A stretch of DNA of 64,000 nucleotides, from assembly GCA_907163375.1 (NCBI GenBank), contig CAJQUW010001718.1:62001-126000 (forward strand). The letters run 5' to 3'. The notes beneath the pieces are model-generated. The model saw nothing but the letters and a program-made list of their open reading frames with translations, did not search any database and was not told where the DNA came from. The first letter of the stretch is position 1, and each line of letters begins with the position of its first letter. Of this stretch, positions 25,501-40,500 are shown piece by piece. The DNA is from Prostheceraeus crozeri (taxonomy: Eukaryota > Platyhelminthes > Polycladida > Euryleptidae). Both the position numbers and the translations under genes were made by a program.

Positions 25501-28500
25501 CATGCAATTGACACGTTTTGACACATTATTCATTTGTTTTGACGTCTATATCGTCTTTTTAGTGCAGAGTCATGCTGTGATGCGGAGACAGGTTCTCCGT
25601 GTTCGATTATCATCTTCGTCGGACACAAGTTGTATTAAAATAAGAGGCAGAATTTTCGCTGTCAGGTTTTATCATTACCAAATATTAGCTATGAAGAGAC
25701 TCGATGATTTTAATAACATGCGTATCAATAACGTATCATACGTAACAATCACCATAGAAATCAATGAACCTAGAATCAATGACATAGAAATAGAAGATTT
25801 GTTTGTTTACAAGATCGGCTGTGACCACAGAATTAGACAGGTCGTCTCTTCTTCTGTTTGACTAGAAGGGAAGCATTGGAACATGTAGCGTAAATGAAAT
25901 GGCACAATCTCCTGACTAAATACCATAGCAATCGAACAATGAGCAACCAGTTCAACATTGAACACGCCAAATTGTGCAAAGTTTCAATGACTGCTATCAA
26001 CCGGATCACACAGCAAACAGACAGACGATGTCAAGTTCTACAGAGAAGTTTGTGAACGTTTTTTCGTGCGCCTGCCAACCTTTTTAATAATGATCGGAAG
26101 GACCAACATTATTGAGAAAACTTTTGCGCAATGATCTGAATTCTTCGAATCTGAAGGAATCGTGGTGATCGGAGCATTTTGAAGGAATTCAGAGCAATCC
26201 GCAAGCGACGCACGACTATTTTTCCTATCTCTGCAAGGTATTAAAAATCTCTTTTTGCCCACCTATTAAGTTCCTGCGTGTGCCATCTGTTTGAATCAGT
26301 TTGCACTTCTAGCAAAGTGATACGATTAAACAATCTAATTCTTTGGCTGTGACAGATGATGCAACTTTGCCACTTCACAACTTGCATTTGGCATCAATGA
26401 AAGCCTGTCAGGAGCAACGCCTGCCACTTATTTGAATTTATATTGTGTCCGAAGAAGCGTATCTAGGTTTTTCTGTTCGCTTATGACGTCTCTTCTGTCA
26501 CTTTTGATTAAGTTGCTTTCATGTTCATTAAACCAATAACGAAAAAGACAGCCATGTATTGCATCAATTGCAAAATCTACAGCCAAGCATACATCGACAC
26601 AGTAGTCGTCCTTTTCGCTATCAGTTTTTAGTTTTTTCTTGTTATCAATCCTTTACGTTATGTCCTTGAAAGGTAGGAAAACTAAAGTTTATCTCAAAAG
26701 GTCTCTTACTTCTGAATCCACGCGCTACAGCACCTGTCGTGTAGTTTGCATCATGGTTACGATGATTATTACTATCCGAAACGCGATCGTACGCGATCCG
26801 AACGCGGTCGAAACGCGATCGTCCTGACCAAGTTCCTGTTGATGACCTCATTAAAAATAGTCAAATAATTCTATGCATATTTTATACAATTCTATTTCAC
26901 GTTTTAGCTTAAGGAACTAATATTAATTCTCTTACACACCTGGTAGATTTTAGATAGCGTAATCCCGCTGTGTTATTAGCTAGATCTGGTATTTTGATTG
27001 GAAACAGACCTGTCCTCTTATCATCTGAATGGGCAGACTGTTAAATAGGATCTTTTCAATATATAAGTGACAAACATAATTTTGAACAGAACGACTTACT
27101 CGTCAATTCATTACACATGAGGAGAGGAGAAGCGTTGTTTGTCCTTCTAGTAAGTGTTTTTAAAATTTTTAGACATTTTAGGATATAAAAATTTTCTTTT
27201 AAATCATATTTTGTACCTAATGAAAATTAACTAGTCATTAGCTTGTTTTTTTAAACTTTGTTACCTTGACGCACTTTGCTACGTTGAATCCATTACTTAA
27301 AAACCAGACTATTGTTACTGTGAATACGTTACCGACCACCATAACATCTCAACTAAGCTCCCCTGGCTGCAATGTAACCCTATCATGAAATACATGCAGA
27401 TTATAGACAAATAATAAATAAATGATGATGTCGGTTCTATATCATTTTCTATTTGAATTCATTCTCAAATAGGGAGAAAAAGCAACAGCGATTGCTATGG
27501 TCGAAACCGGAATTTTCGTCGGCGAAGATCAAAGGTGAAAGAAAACGGAATGTCCGTGTTTTGAGTTAGCAAAGCCGGACCGGATCTGCGTCTGGTTCCA
27601 TTTCTGTAGACATCATTAGCCTGTGAATGCCACTGAAACCTAGGAATGTTCATTGCAAAAATAATTAATTTCCAAGAGAATTTCCACTGGTGAAAATGTT
27701 AACTAAATGGCTACAAATTTAGTGCATGCATCATCAACAGATAACAAGCAGTTGCAAAGACACAATCACATTTATGACAGATAACATTGAAAATAGAGCA
27801 CTCGCCAGTGACATTGATTCGTGAATTCGCAGTTTTAGCTGTCATCAATTCGTTTTAATGTCAACTTACTGGCATAACTGTGCCTCAAATTGGCGATAGT
27901 TTCTAGTATTCACTTTGTTCCAAACTTCTGTTCGCGCGTGTGTTGCCCCTTGTGATTCATCATTATAGAGCAAGCGACAAAGCTGATGTGGTTCATCGCA
28001 ATGTTCTGGATCTCTATAACACACCGCAGTCCACAAATCACTGACCGCATTTACTTTTGAACTTTCTAGCTTCAGATGCGTTGGAGGACATTTTCTTGAA
28101 AATCCCCAACAACTTTATCCTTATCACACCACCTCCATGGTAGAGAGCTGTCCTCAGACTCAAATAATTTAAGCACTTAATTTATCAGCAGCCCTGGACT
28201 TTGCGTTTCTCCTTACAAGGGCTCATCGGTATGTAGAATAACTAAGCAAGCTAGAGGACTGCATAAAAATGACACCTCGAATTTTAATTTCACCAGCCAT
28301 GTGAATATGCAAAGCCATGATGAATGAGTACAGACCTTGTACTTACAAACTTATTCCCTGAGCAGCTACTTATCAGCACTCACTGTTTTGGGGGTCTACT
28401 TGGTATTCAAAATGATACGTGACTCAAGCATTTTTAATATTTTCTGCATGATAAGACATCTTTTCAGACGTAATGAGTCATCGGAATGACGTAGACCGAG

Positions 28501-31500
28501 TGTCTAGCACTGCAGCCCATTTCTAACGCTGAGTTAGTCATTATCTTAAATGCCTTTAATGACATAGTAATTTGTGTATTCAAAGTACATGTATCTCGCA
28601 AGTTTGAGTTCATGAATTGTCTTGCCGTGGAAGCTGCTGTTCGTCTATTACCTGACGGTTGCGGAGGTGACGCCGGAGGACTTGGAATGCTGATGGTCGT
28701 AACGAAAATGGATGCTGGGAGACTTCGTAATTCCGTTTTACCGTATTTACTGACCGCCACAATCTGAAATTGAAATAACACATTAAGAATTGTGCAAATA
28801 TTTGTCGATCGTGACAATTGGATTATCATCCACACAAATTGATCAAATACAACGTAACACAAGTTTTATACTTGTCGATTAGCTGCAGGAAGAGTAGAAT
28901 TTATTACAATTAACGTTTCATGTTTTCTCACACCAAAGTTCGGTTTGATTTCCAATTCTGCTAGTAGAAAACTGCTTTGAAGAAATGCTTGTTCTTCACT
29001 ATCTCCGATGGGAAATGACCTGTTGCAGAGCGAATTCATACAATTCTTCAGTCGCGGTCGATATGATCAAAGATAAACCTTCAGTCTGTCTGCACTCTAT
29101 GTAGATATCTCTTCGGTCGGATGCTAGACAGTATTATGATACACACCATGTGAGCAAATGAGAAGGAGAGAGAGAGAGAGAGAGAGAATAGTATGTGAGA
29201 GTGAGAGAGTGAGTGAAGAGAGAGTGAGTCAAGATAGAGAGAGAGAGAGAGAGTGAGTCAAGATAGAGAGAGAGAGAGAGTGAGTCAAGATAGAGAGAGA
29301 GAGAGTGAGTGAGTCAAGATAGAGAGAGAGAGTGAGTGAAGAGAGGGAGAAAGTGAGTGAGTGAAGAGAGTGGGAGAGAGAGTGAGTGAGTGAAGAGAGA
29401 GAGAGAGGGAGAGTGAGTCAAGATAGAGAGAGAGAGAGAGAGTGAGTCAAGATAGAGAGAGGGAGTGAGTGAAGAGAGAGGGAGAAAGTGAGTGAGTGAA
29501 GAGAGTGGGAGAGAGAGTGAGTGAGTGAAGAGAGAGGGAGAGAGTGAGTGAGTGAAGAGAGAGGGAGAGAGTGAGTGAGTGAGTGAAGAGGGAGAGAGTG
29601 AGTGAGTGAAGAGAGAGAGGGAGAGAGTGAATGAGTGAAGAGGGAGAGAGTGAGTGAGTGAGTGAAGAGAGAGAGGGAGAGAGTGAATGAGTGAAGAGAG
29701 AGAGAGAGTGAGTGAAGAGGGAGTGAGTGAGTGAGTGAAGAGGGAGAGAGTGAGTGAGTGAGTGAAGAGAGAGAGAGAGAGAGAGGGAGAGAGGGAGAGA
29801 GGGAGAGAGTGAGTGAAGAGGGAGTGAGAGAGTGAATGAGTGAAGAGAGAGAGAGAGAGTGAGTGAAGAGGGAGTGAGTGAGTGAGTGAAGAGGGAGAGA
29901 GTGAGTGAAGAGAGAGAGAGAGTGAATGAGTGAAGAGAGAGGGAGAGAGAGAGAGAGTGGAGAGAAAGGGAATGAATTGAGTGTGAGTGAGTGAGTAAAG
30001 AAAGAGATAGAGAGAGCTATGCCGTAGGCATGAGATGCTTTGATATTTGCATAACCTACATACATGACTTATAATAAATGCTATTGACCTACTGAGTCTA
30101 TAATTGGCACTGTTAACAAGATCACATCCTATATCTCCCCTAAACAGTCCTTTCATGAAAGATTATGGTGTTGAAATATTTTATCATTCAATTAAATTTC
30201 AGAATTTGCTGCGAATGCTTTCTCTCTTCAGAAGTTCAAAGGACCCTACCAGTCTATATGATCAAGTGTCGCTTATGCTTCATTTTATCAACATCCTCCT
30301 CATGACATTGATTTGGTTCATGGGATGCCTTCTCATCTGGACTTTCCCTCAGCTCCACAGGACACAGTGATAAAAATGAGATGATAATAAACATGCCAGA
30401 CAATATTATGATTCATGAGAGCAGCTAGTGTTGCTGTTCTTGCTTGTTTGTTTATTTCCATTTCATTTTCACGCTAAATAGCGTTGGACGAAGCTATGCC
30501 TCGACACGTCGTGAATAAACTGTTTTGTCTTCCCAGATTGGTCTTCTAACTTCGGGAAAAACAATTGATTTTTTGTCGGTTTATCCGGGAGCATTGTAAC
30601 AGACTTTTTTGAATTTCTGGCAGATAGAGTTGCGTCTCCTTCTATCTTCCGAACTGTGATCCAATTTCAACATTTACTGATAAGTAGTTTCAAAGTGTCG
30701 AGTGTTCCCTAAATTTCTTTGAATGGCAAAATCAAGAAAAATAAAGAGGATTGAAAATGCAAAAACAGGCAAGGATTAAGGAAACATAGACAAAGGGATC
30801 GACCCTATTTGTTGCACACGGTCTGCATACTGCATGAAGAGTTGGAATATTTTTGCTCAATATTCTCCTATTTTTAATGGCCAGTGTCAAACTTCATTCG
30901 ATTTAAAAACCTCAATCTAACCTCTAAGAAGTAGCAAGTGCTCTATGGTCTCGATAGAAGTCATCGCCACTAACTCTTTGAAGCTAGATGCAGCGTATTT
31001 TATGCTGTTGTTTAAAAGTTCATTACAAAGATTCCTCATCTTTCTTGCAGAGAGATGATCAAGGCGGTTGTGTCATCGTCAGCAGAGGTTTCACCGAGGT
31101 GATATCGGAGTCGATCATGGGGGGGGGTTGAAAATGTGGAAAAGATTGAGTAATTTTTGCACGAACCTTCAGTTTCAACTTTTTGACGGTCACATACGAG
31201 GTTGCATATCTGAGAACTTTCAAATGATCAGTGTTGGGATGATATAATTTGATTAATTTGATTAATGCGAGCCCAGATCGAATCATTTCAAATTTCATGC
31301 CACAGATCTTTCAAATCTCCCGCCAATCAATAGCAAAGAGAGGAAAGAAAGCCGACAGTTGACTTATTATTCAACTAAAATGTTGAATGTTTTCAAAATT
31401 CAATAAAGTTTTTCACCGAAAATGAAGTGCTAAAGTTTGAGAATTATGTCGGCATTAGATAAGCGGCCGAATGAGAGATGGCATGAAAATTCCCATTCAA

Positions 31501-34500
31501 GTTGGAGAATAGAGTCCCTTTTTAGTCAATATTCCACTAAAATGTTTTGATCGGATAAAACAAGTCGACAGAAAGCGAGCACGCGAGAGAGCACACACAA
31601 GTCCTCGTGTGATGGCCGAGATTGACTTGGGGATAGCGAATTCCATCATCTGTGAGTGAAAATGTTGTCCCTTTGGGTAAAATAGAGCGAAGTTTTGAAA
31701 TTTCTAAAGAGGCGCACAAGCCTTGTCCAAAGTAATCACTATCATAGCCTTAGTAGTTGGGAGATGGTTATTCTTTTGATCCAAGTTATTACACTGAAAG
31801 ATATCTATACAACGGCTGAGAGGAAAAGCCTTCTGGAGAGACATTCTCCCACTTCTCTAGCGGAATAATTAATCTTCTTTTACGTCTTGCTGGTTCTCTC
31901 GAATAGAAGAAAGCTCTTTAGCATCGGAGAGGAATTCGAATCTGGAGGACAATTTATTACATTGGATACTATAAACGAACGCACGAAATTAGCGTTTGTT
32001 GCAAATTTCTATTTTTAGCTGACTGACTTGAGTGGAGACCAGTGTAGCAGCTTAAAATGAAGACTACAACCTTTTCCAGATGCAAAAAATAGCTGTTATC
32101 AGAAAACTATGACTTGATCTGTGTAATACTCGTAGACGAAAACCAGATACATACAAGCCTACATGAACATCCAAATGTACATTGGAAAGGAATTTTGAAT
32201 GCTACTTTCGTAACAAGCTGTCCGAACCATGCACGTCTGAACTTTCCAGCCATCTGCATCTATTATGGCAGTAAAGGAGCAAGTAGCCTATCAAGAAATT
32301 CGTATATGTGTAGGAATTACTTCTAATTTGCAAATTAATAATAATAATAAAGACGCTTGTTTAGAGAAAATATACAAAAATCCCAATAATGGAAATTGTG
32401 TGATCCCAGATAAAAAGCATCAAAGTCAAAAGCCTGTTTCTTAACAAGTAAAAAGTAATAATCACACTTTGAAATCGCTATTCTACAATCTGCACGAATT
32501 GTCCGTGTCCGTATCTGTTGTATGCATTGCTCTGACAATAAGCTTTGGAGATCTATATAACATGGTCCGATTGACCATCTTCCGACGTTTGGTGCTTTGA
32601 TAAGGTTACCGGGCAAAGATAAGCAAATATTCGCTGCAAGAGATTGTAAAATGCCAATATTAGTAGAATACCTATTTAGCTTATCATAAGTTTACATCAG
32701 TACTTCATTATATGAAGGTGCCATGAGCCTCAATAAACATTGAAAAATCCAAAGAAACCGACAAAGGCTCAGAAACCTTTTTTTGAAGCTCCAGATCTTC
32801 AGGACTCAGGACTTCCTTTATGGTATATTTCTCCATTTTTATTTGCGTTTGTGTTTGTCATTAGCTTTCGTAAAAGCACACGTAAAAGTAAAATACTATC
32901 AATAGTATAAGCATTCGCATAAGCGCTATATAACTAGTCTGCTAACTAGCATATTTCTTGCATTTTTCCAAAATGCTGTATTTAGCAGACACATTTTGCC
33001 TGTACTCAGTTTGTCAAAGAATATTTGTAATCTAAACAAAGAAAATTCATGAAAAATTGAAGTTACGCAGTGTCTGCTAATACTGTTCAATATTATGAAG
33101 TATGTGATGGTTTATATTTTTGGGAGTAAAATCCAATAAAATTCATTTAAACCCATTATTTTAGGTTTTATTGGGTTTTAGCAGTAAAATTGGGTTTTAT
33201 TCTAATCCTGAATGAATGTGCTCTTCCACATCCACTTAAACTACTGTCCATATGAAAAGCTTGTCAATCCCTAACTTGCTTTCCTGTTCTGGGTTGCATG
33301 GACGAATGTCCCTTTCTTTTCAGGCTGCGCTTGAAGTCGTATAACTGTAAAATGGAACATCTTAGTGACTCCAATTTCTTGAGATCATCGGGTAAAGTTT
33401 ACTCTGCTTGTAAAACGTGACGCAAGCAATCCAATAGTCAATGATTTTAACGACATACTCTGAGTTGTACAGAGTATTCTTTCTGATACACTAGAGATTG
33501 ACAAATCATTGATTTACAATGAAATCTCTACTTCGATTACATTTACAATCGTTTTCATCGACAAGTTGGCATGCCTTTCATAATGTTCGATCCTTCCTTG
33601 TTTCGACAATTTCTTGATCTTCTAACGTCACTCAATCCCTGGAATTAGTTAACGTAGCCATTCAGGAAGTGTGCAAATATGAAAATGTTGTTTTTATTTT
33701 TTGTACCATTTGCGATCAGCAATTCACTAAACGCTAGCAGTATGACAATGAAAGCTGTTCCACATGAACAACGAATGCCTTTCAAACAGTAATTTTCACG
33801 CCAACAACGTATTACCGACGTTGACTCAACCGAATCTGATCACGAAATAAGTAATAGAATAATTGTTATTGAATGTATACAACTCAGCCTAACAACAAAC
33901 TAACCATTGGTGCAACACAGTTGATGGTATCCAATCTGCAAGGGTTATCAGTAGGGGAACCCAAAGTTGCACTCCAACTTTTTGCCACTTTTTTGCATAT
34001 TTTAAGGTAAAATGTAACATTTTGCAACTTTCACTGTCATTTGTAATAAAGATAAGTTTTTTAATTTCCTCACTCTTGGATCAACTCAGCTACCGGTTAA
34101 ACCCAATCTAGATGCATTTCGTCATGTTTTCATTGCTAAGAATTGTGTGGTGACGCTTTCCTATAAATAGCAAATACGGGAAAAAATAGCTTAAAAAGCT
34201 TAAGCTTCTATAAATAGATAAAGTTTGGCTTTTTTGGGCGATCGGTTGATTTCTGTGGCTTTTTTGGATCTTTTGTGATTTTGGCTTTTTTTGGATCATT
34301 TTTGGCTCTTTTGGAAATGATCATTAATCCATTTACGTCAACTACTTATCAAATTTTTGCTCAGCTTTTGTTACTATTGGCAGAACAAAGACATCACATT
34401 GTGAATCCGTCTGCAGAATATATTAACGTAAGCGTTCCATCATTGCCATTCATTTCGACCGCTTAATAATGCCGAAAGGGAAAGTAGCCATTTCCTTTAA

Positions 34501-37500
34501 GGCTAAGCAATACATCCGAGAATATCCAGAGGATATTAAATTGAATCCTAAGAATGAATTATTTTGCTCTATTTGTGGTATGAACGACGTTCTACTGTAC
34601 TCAAGCATTTGGAGAGTCAAAAACACTTGAAATATAAAGGTTCAAGCTCAAGTTCTAGTCTACGACAATCATTTATTGGTCCAAGCGACAAAATAGAATT
34701 TTCAGAGCAGTTGGTTGATGCATTTTTATCAGCCAATATTCATTTACACAAACTGCGGAATGACAAAATACGCGGTTTATTCAGCCAATTGGGCCAAACA
34801 ATTCCAAGTGAAACTACATGTCGGAGAATCGTTTCTAACATTCTGATAAAGAAAATCAATATTATCAAAGAAGAAATATGAAAAGGTGAGATCTTTATGA
34901 TTGTTGATGAAAGCGAAATAAACGGGACGAAATATTTTGTGGCACTTATGGGATTACTGGCAAAACCTTAAAGAACTCACCTTGTGCATTGCACAACATT
35001 AGCATCTGTGAATTCTGAAATTGTTGTACAGCAGATAGATGACGTTATGAGAAAGTTCAACGTTGATAGAAGCAATTTTATGCTATTGATATCTGATGCA
35101 GCGCCATATATGAAAGCTGCTGGAAATGTCTTGAAAGTTTTGTATCCCAGACTTTTCCATATTACCTGTATCCTTCATCTGTTACATAATTGTGCAGAAA
35201 AAATACGATCTCGCTATAATGAAATAGATAACTTGATAGCTAGAATGAAGGCATTAACTGTAAAAAAACAAGAAACGAAAACAGATGTTCAGTGATACTG
35301 ATATTGGAAGTCCTCCAGAACCAGTAGTAACACGATGGGGAAGCTGGTTGGAGGCAGCATTCTACTATAGCAAAAACTTTCCAAAAGTAATGGAAATTCT
35401 AAATTCATTATCTGGAAGTGGTATTTAAGTTGAACGCGCAAAGAGCGCCTTAAATTCGCTTACGATCCGGAATCAGTTACTTGAAGTGAAACGCGATAAT
35501 GAAACTTTGCTAGTTCATATTAACAAGTACGAGAAAAGTAACGTTACTATAAAAAAATGCTTCAATGAACTGAACAATTTAGAGCTCGGGGATGATTCAG
35601 CAAGTATTCTCTCCTATTTGAAAGTGCGAAGTGATCGAAACTCAGATCTGAATGCTATCATGACTCAGGAACGTCCCGATATTTCTCCTTCTTTGTATGT
35701 GTTGCTTCAGCGTTGTCAGCCCACTTCCAAATCAGTGGAAAGAAGTTTCTCTTTATTGAAAAAATTTCTTGTTGACGATTGACATTATCTTCCTGAAAAT
35801 ATTGAGGCTTACCTTGTCGTGTACTACAACAGCAGTGATTAGTCGACGTTTGTATTGTGAACTTATTTTTTTAGTTGGTATGAATTTTGTTTTGTATGAC
35901 GTGAAAATATATTGTTAAATGAACGCTAGTTACTCAGTTTTCATTTGAATAGAACACATTCAAACGGGCATACATGTACATATTAACTTTTTTATCCATG
36001 ATTGCCATTATCTGTTGCTATTTGACCCGTAGCATTTATTTCAAGCTATTCGGGGGCTTTTATTGCAACTTTTTGCAACTTTTTGAATTTTAAGTGCAAC
36101 TTTTGAAGATTTTTAATGCAACTTTGGGTTGCCCTAGTTATCAGAAAAATAATAGGAAATAAAGGCAATCAGTTTATTGATTCCAATGATTGGCAATCTC
36201 AGCTCACAGATTGTTAACTTCTCTAAACTTGAGTTCAAATTTTCAATATACTAATGACCGATAATTTCTTCACACTTCATAGGGACCTTTATAGTTCATA
36301 TCAGAGATGATTAGTGGGTTTAATTCTTGGATTCATGCCCAAAGTGAATCCAAGTATCATCTCTGCCTGATCCGTGCACAAAAGCTGACTTCAAAATGAT
36401 TAGTTTGTATAAATCGAGCAATTGATTTCATTAAAATATTTTCGAAATTCGCGAATTCGTTGCATTTTTTTGTAACAATATTTTTTTTATTTTTTGTCAT
36501 CCATCAGTTAGATGAGCTCTGATAACGATGTCGTTTCCCGGACCAAATAAAATTCACAAAATTAACATTTAATGATTTGGGGTCTCATCGTTGAATGTTC
36601 ATTTTCATGTGGATTTTATTTTGACGGAACACTGAAGCCATCAAACACAAATGAAGGTTATTTCTGCTACCATAGCTACCCTGAAAAGTGGTATGGGCGA
36701 AGTTGAGGCAACACGCCTTGAAGGTCTAGAGTTGGATTGTTGCTATTTTTGTTCGACAGAGATGTAGGCTGTTGGATGTCGCACAAAGGAAGATTTGATT
36801 GCAAATGCGTCTCGAACGACTTTGCTACGACGATTCATAACATTATTATGATTTGGTCTGTACACCTTTCATAGCATTTGATAAGGTTTGATTTTACTTT
36901 CCACAAATGGAACTTTCAGACCAATGCGGTAACAAGCCGCCCGAAACAATACTGGCAGCAATAAAAGTTCTAAGAAAAAATAGACAACCAAGATTATGAC
37001 AACAGTGTGTGCATTCTAATATTGAATAGCAACGCGCGACGCCCGACGCTTCGCTTCCAGTCTCAACGGAAACGCAGTCCTGTGAGATCATACTCGAGGA
37101 GCATCAGATGATAGGACACAACGCGTCGGGAGTCATTGCTTTTAAACTTAGGGTACATATGGGTTATCTCTCCCCCCTCCACGTTTTCAAATTTGTCCAA
37201 AAGCCGTAGAAATGAATCAATCGTCACAGAACTTTGAACACTCGTAAGTGAGGATATTCTCTAGCCACATACCAAATTTTGGGCAAATCGGATAAGTACT
37301 CTTTGAATTAGGAGTGATAACTTGAAGTGCAGCGATGCCGCAGCTTGATCTGACTTGTCAGTGACTTCATCGTCTGAGCAGAAGGCACTTGAGGTCAACA
37401 AAGTCATTTCCCGACATCTCGTGAAGCGATGATGACCGGGCCACATCCCTTATATTAATATTCTTCTTAAAAACGTGTGGCAAAGTAGTGGACGTGGAAA

Positions 37501-40500
37501 GATTTCAAATGACAGTGGATGAGATGAAGAAGGAGAAGGAACAATGCACACACGAGTAGCAATAAAGCATCGAACAGACTAAGTCAGATTAAGCTGTTGA
37601 CATCGCTACACTTCACGTCATCGTCTCTAATGCAAGAAGTGCTTGCCTGATCTGCATAAAATTTTGCATGCAGGTAGAAAATATACTTAAGTACGTGCAC
37701 TCGAAGTTTGATGACGATTGATTCATTTGGGCAGATTTTAGACAAATTTGAAAACCTGGGGGGAGAGAGATAACCCATAAGTACCAAACTTAGAATTCTC
37801 TTTCGCTATAACCTTGGTATCAAACCGCTGTCTTTCTTGCAACATTCACCGTGATCGACAGTGCTCCGAAACGGGTCGAAATATCCGGTGCTCGACACAC
37901 CCTTAGAAATACTCTCTCACAATGCAAGGTATCATAACTCATTGTCAGACAGTGCTAGACCTCTTTATTTGAATGCTCATGCTCATGGCTGAGGTGATGT
38001 ACATGATACAAAATCAGACGTTTTCTTCATAGAAATTATCAACAGCCCCTTTGTCTCTGACTCTGTCGGAGATTGACAAACCATTTCATCTTATTCATGA
38101 TGCAGATGAGCACAGCATGTTGACGAAGTTCCTCTGAAGGTTTACGCTAACGTTGACATTTGATGTCTCCGGGCAAATGAGTTGAGACGTGACCAAACAT
38201 TAATCAGCAATCAGATTCATTCATGAGCTCTCCAACAGCATCCGTATTTGTCATCGGCACTTGTAAAGCGTTCTGTGAGTCTTAAACCGTGACATTCGAA
38301 CATCAAACATCAATGGGTCATGAATTCGGACTCAATAGATGCTTTTGACCACGAAGAGCAAATATCAACCGGTCACCACTTTGAGTGAGATGTCAATCTC
38401 ATCATTTACGGAGATATCAATCAAACTGATGATGAAATCTATCAAAATAGGAGGGTGAGTCGAGGGTCTGTACGTGTTTGTCTGGGAATAAGGATGTTCT
38501 CATTGAACTAGGAATGTAGCCGACAAATATGATACCATACAATGCAAACGAGGATACTTGTTTATCGAAATTCACAGAATGGGTTCCATTTATTCAATAG
38601 ATTTGCTTTCTCAGAAAAGAGACAGCGGAAGCATACATAGACTGAGACATAATGATTTCTCTTCACAAGAAAGTTGCTCTCACAAGAATTGTTCGTTGCA
38701 ACAGACAATCAATTTTAACCAGTGGAGAACACATGCAAGTCACCGGTTAGATGGTCGATGCAATTGTACTGCTTCACCCATGAAATAATTATCAGTAACA
38801 TTACATGAGGCATTGAATTTGAATGAGCTAAATGTTGAATAGAATATCTTCACCTCTAGAAGGATTTCCATTTATTCTTGACCTGATTACTTTGTCGTTT
38901 GAACTGCAAGTAGTACATCTTCGCTATCATAGAACTTTGATTTACGTTTGAAAACACTCAGCAACGGTGTTATAAATGATAACTACACTGTAGAGAGTCA
39001 GGTTATGCTATATTTAGGCTTAACTAGGCGCGCAAATGAATGCTTGAAATGTATATATTGTACAACAAACTGTGCAATGGCTAAACCACTAATTGGTAAA
39101 ATTGGCTGATGAATTAAAAACAAAGTGAAACAAAACATAGAACTGTTTTGCCATCACATGAATACGCAGCATCTTCAAAGAAAAATTGAATCAGAGGGTC
39201 ATATCGGATCATTATGGCCTACCCAGCATAGTTTCTGACCATCTTTGAGAGAAATTAGGGACCTTGAACAAGTCTGGAAGTGAAAAGGTCAAGTGTTTTC
39301 GAAAGCTTTTAAATCAAGTAAGTCTATAATTCACTGAGATAATAAGAAAGTCTAGCCGGCGACATGAATTAAAGCATTGAAGTCATTAGGTGCATGGGGA
39401 ATATTCTACAGAAATAGATCTTTGTCGAATAGAATAGCTGTTTGATTAATGATAATGTGAATGCCTTTATTGCAAGACAATCGGTGAAATTGAAATCACA
39501 TAAAAAATAGCTTCTATGTAGAAAGCCTCCGTCTAAATCATCATTCCAATTATGTCTGCCATCACTACAAATTTATTGTATCGCTTTGATTAATAATTAA
39601 AAGTTATGGTATTGTGCGTGGTGTATGGTTGATGAGATTTCATACAATATGAACCCCACACCGCATTATAACAACACGAAAGTGTTGATTCAATTTTGCG
39701 ATATGAAAACTAGAAAATTGTCTGATTCGTCTATTGTGTGGCTAGAAAACGAAATAATTTCGGACATCATTTTAATTGAATTACAATCCTTGATACGCAA
39801 AGTTTTACAAAACAACGAGCATTAGCAATTGCCACAATGATTATTCCTTTGAAAGTATCACATCCTGACATTGCTTTAGTCATTTTCCATTATTCATTCA
39901 CGTCTTAAAACTTAGAAGATTGTTTTTTAGAAAAATGAGATGATTGAGCGTTTAAATAAGCAGTTTGAGGTTACATTTAGATGAAAGAGAGAGAGAGAGA
40001 GAGAAGAGATCACAAAAAATGAAGTGTGACATTGATGCCATTCCGGTATCCTATGAAAGATTAGATTAGAGAAGCAGTAGAAGAAAAATGGAGATAAATG
40101 CGGATCTTTCGCTGCACGTATGTTAAAAGGTTCTGCAAAGATTTGAATTATTCTTAAGTCACAAAATCTGTTAGAGAAATGCTAATCTGTGTGAAGTGGT
40201 TGAAAGATTTGCACTTGAATTGTTTTCCTCAATCAGTGTTACACCATAATCCTACAATGGTGATGAGGGGCCAACTTTTTATTTCATTAAGATCTTCGTG
40301 TGAAGATAGAGCATTTGGATAATCATCAACGGCGCATTTAAGTCTGCTGAATTCTATCATTGAAAATAACGAAGGAATATTTCACATTCCTCGAGGAGAT
40401 TTTGACACCTCATAAAACTGTAGCTGCAATCGTGCAATCGCATTGAATGTAGCACTAAATTCATGAAAGGTGCCTCAGACGTGATTTAATCAAGTACGAA

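Larger units (their letters stand above)
20769..28651 (-). other. ANOS1 intron (7.9 kb)
   Basis: The intron holds a SINE head (20827-20902), a hairpin (21239-21322), a hAT-type MITE (21349-21991), a minisatellite (24134-24256), a SINE 3' fragment (25265-25325), MITE copy 5 (25826-26345) and a CpG-rich tandem (26778-26822). The stretches 22000-24130 and 26850-28650 are AT-rich without recognised features. Confidence 0.6.

Noticed and set aside
25502-25861. 119-codon plus-strand frame as a gene
   Set aside because: It runs into MITE copy 5 at 25826 and has no recognisable domain.
29314-30156. 280-codon and 215-codon Ser/Leu/His-rich frames on the minus strand
   Set aside because: They are translations of the GA/GTGA simple repeat.
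36650-36845. Possible transposase remnant downstream of the hAT element (SATIATLKSGMGEVEA)
   Set aside because: Too short and without a family motif I can name; it lies outside the TSD of the hAT element.
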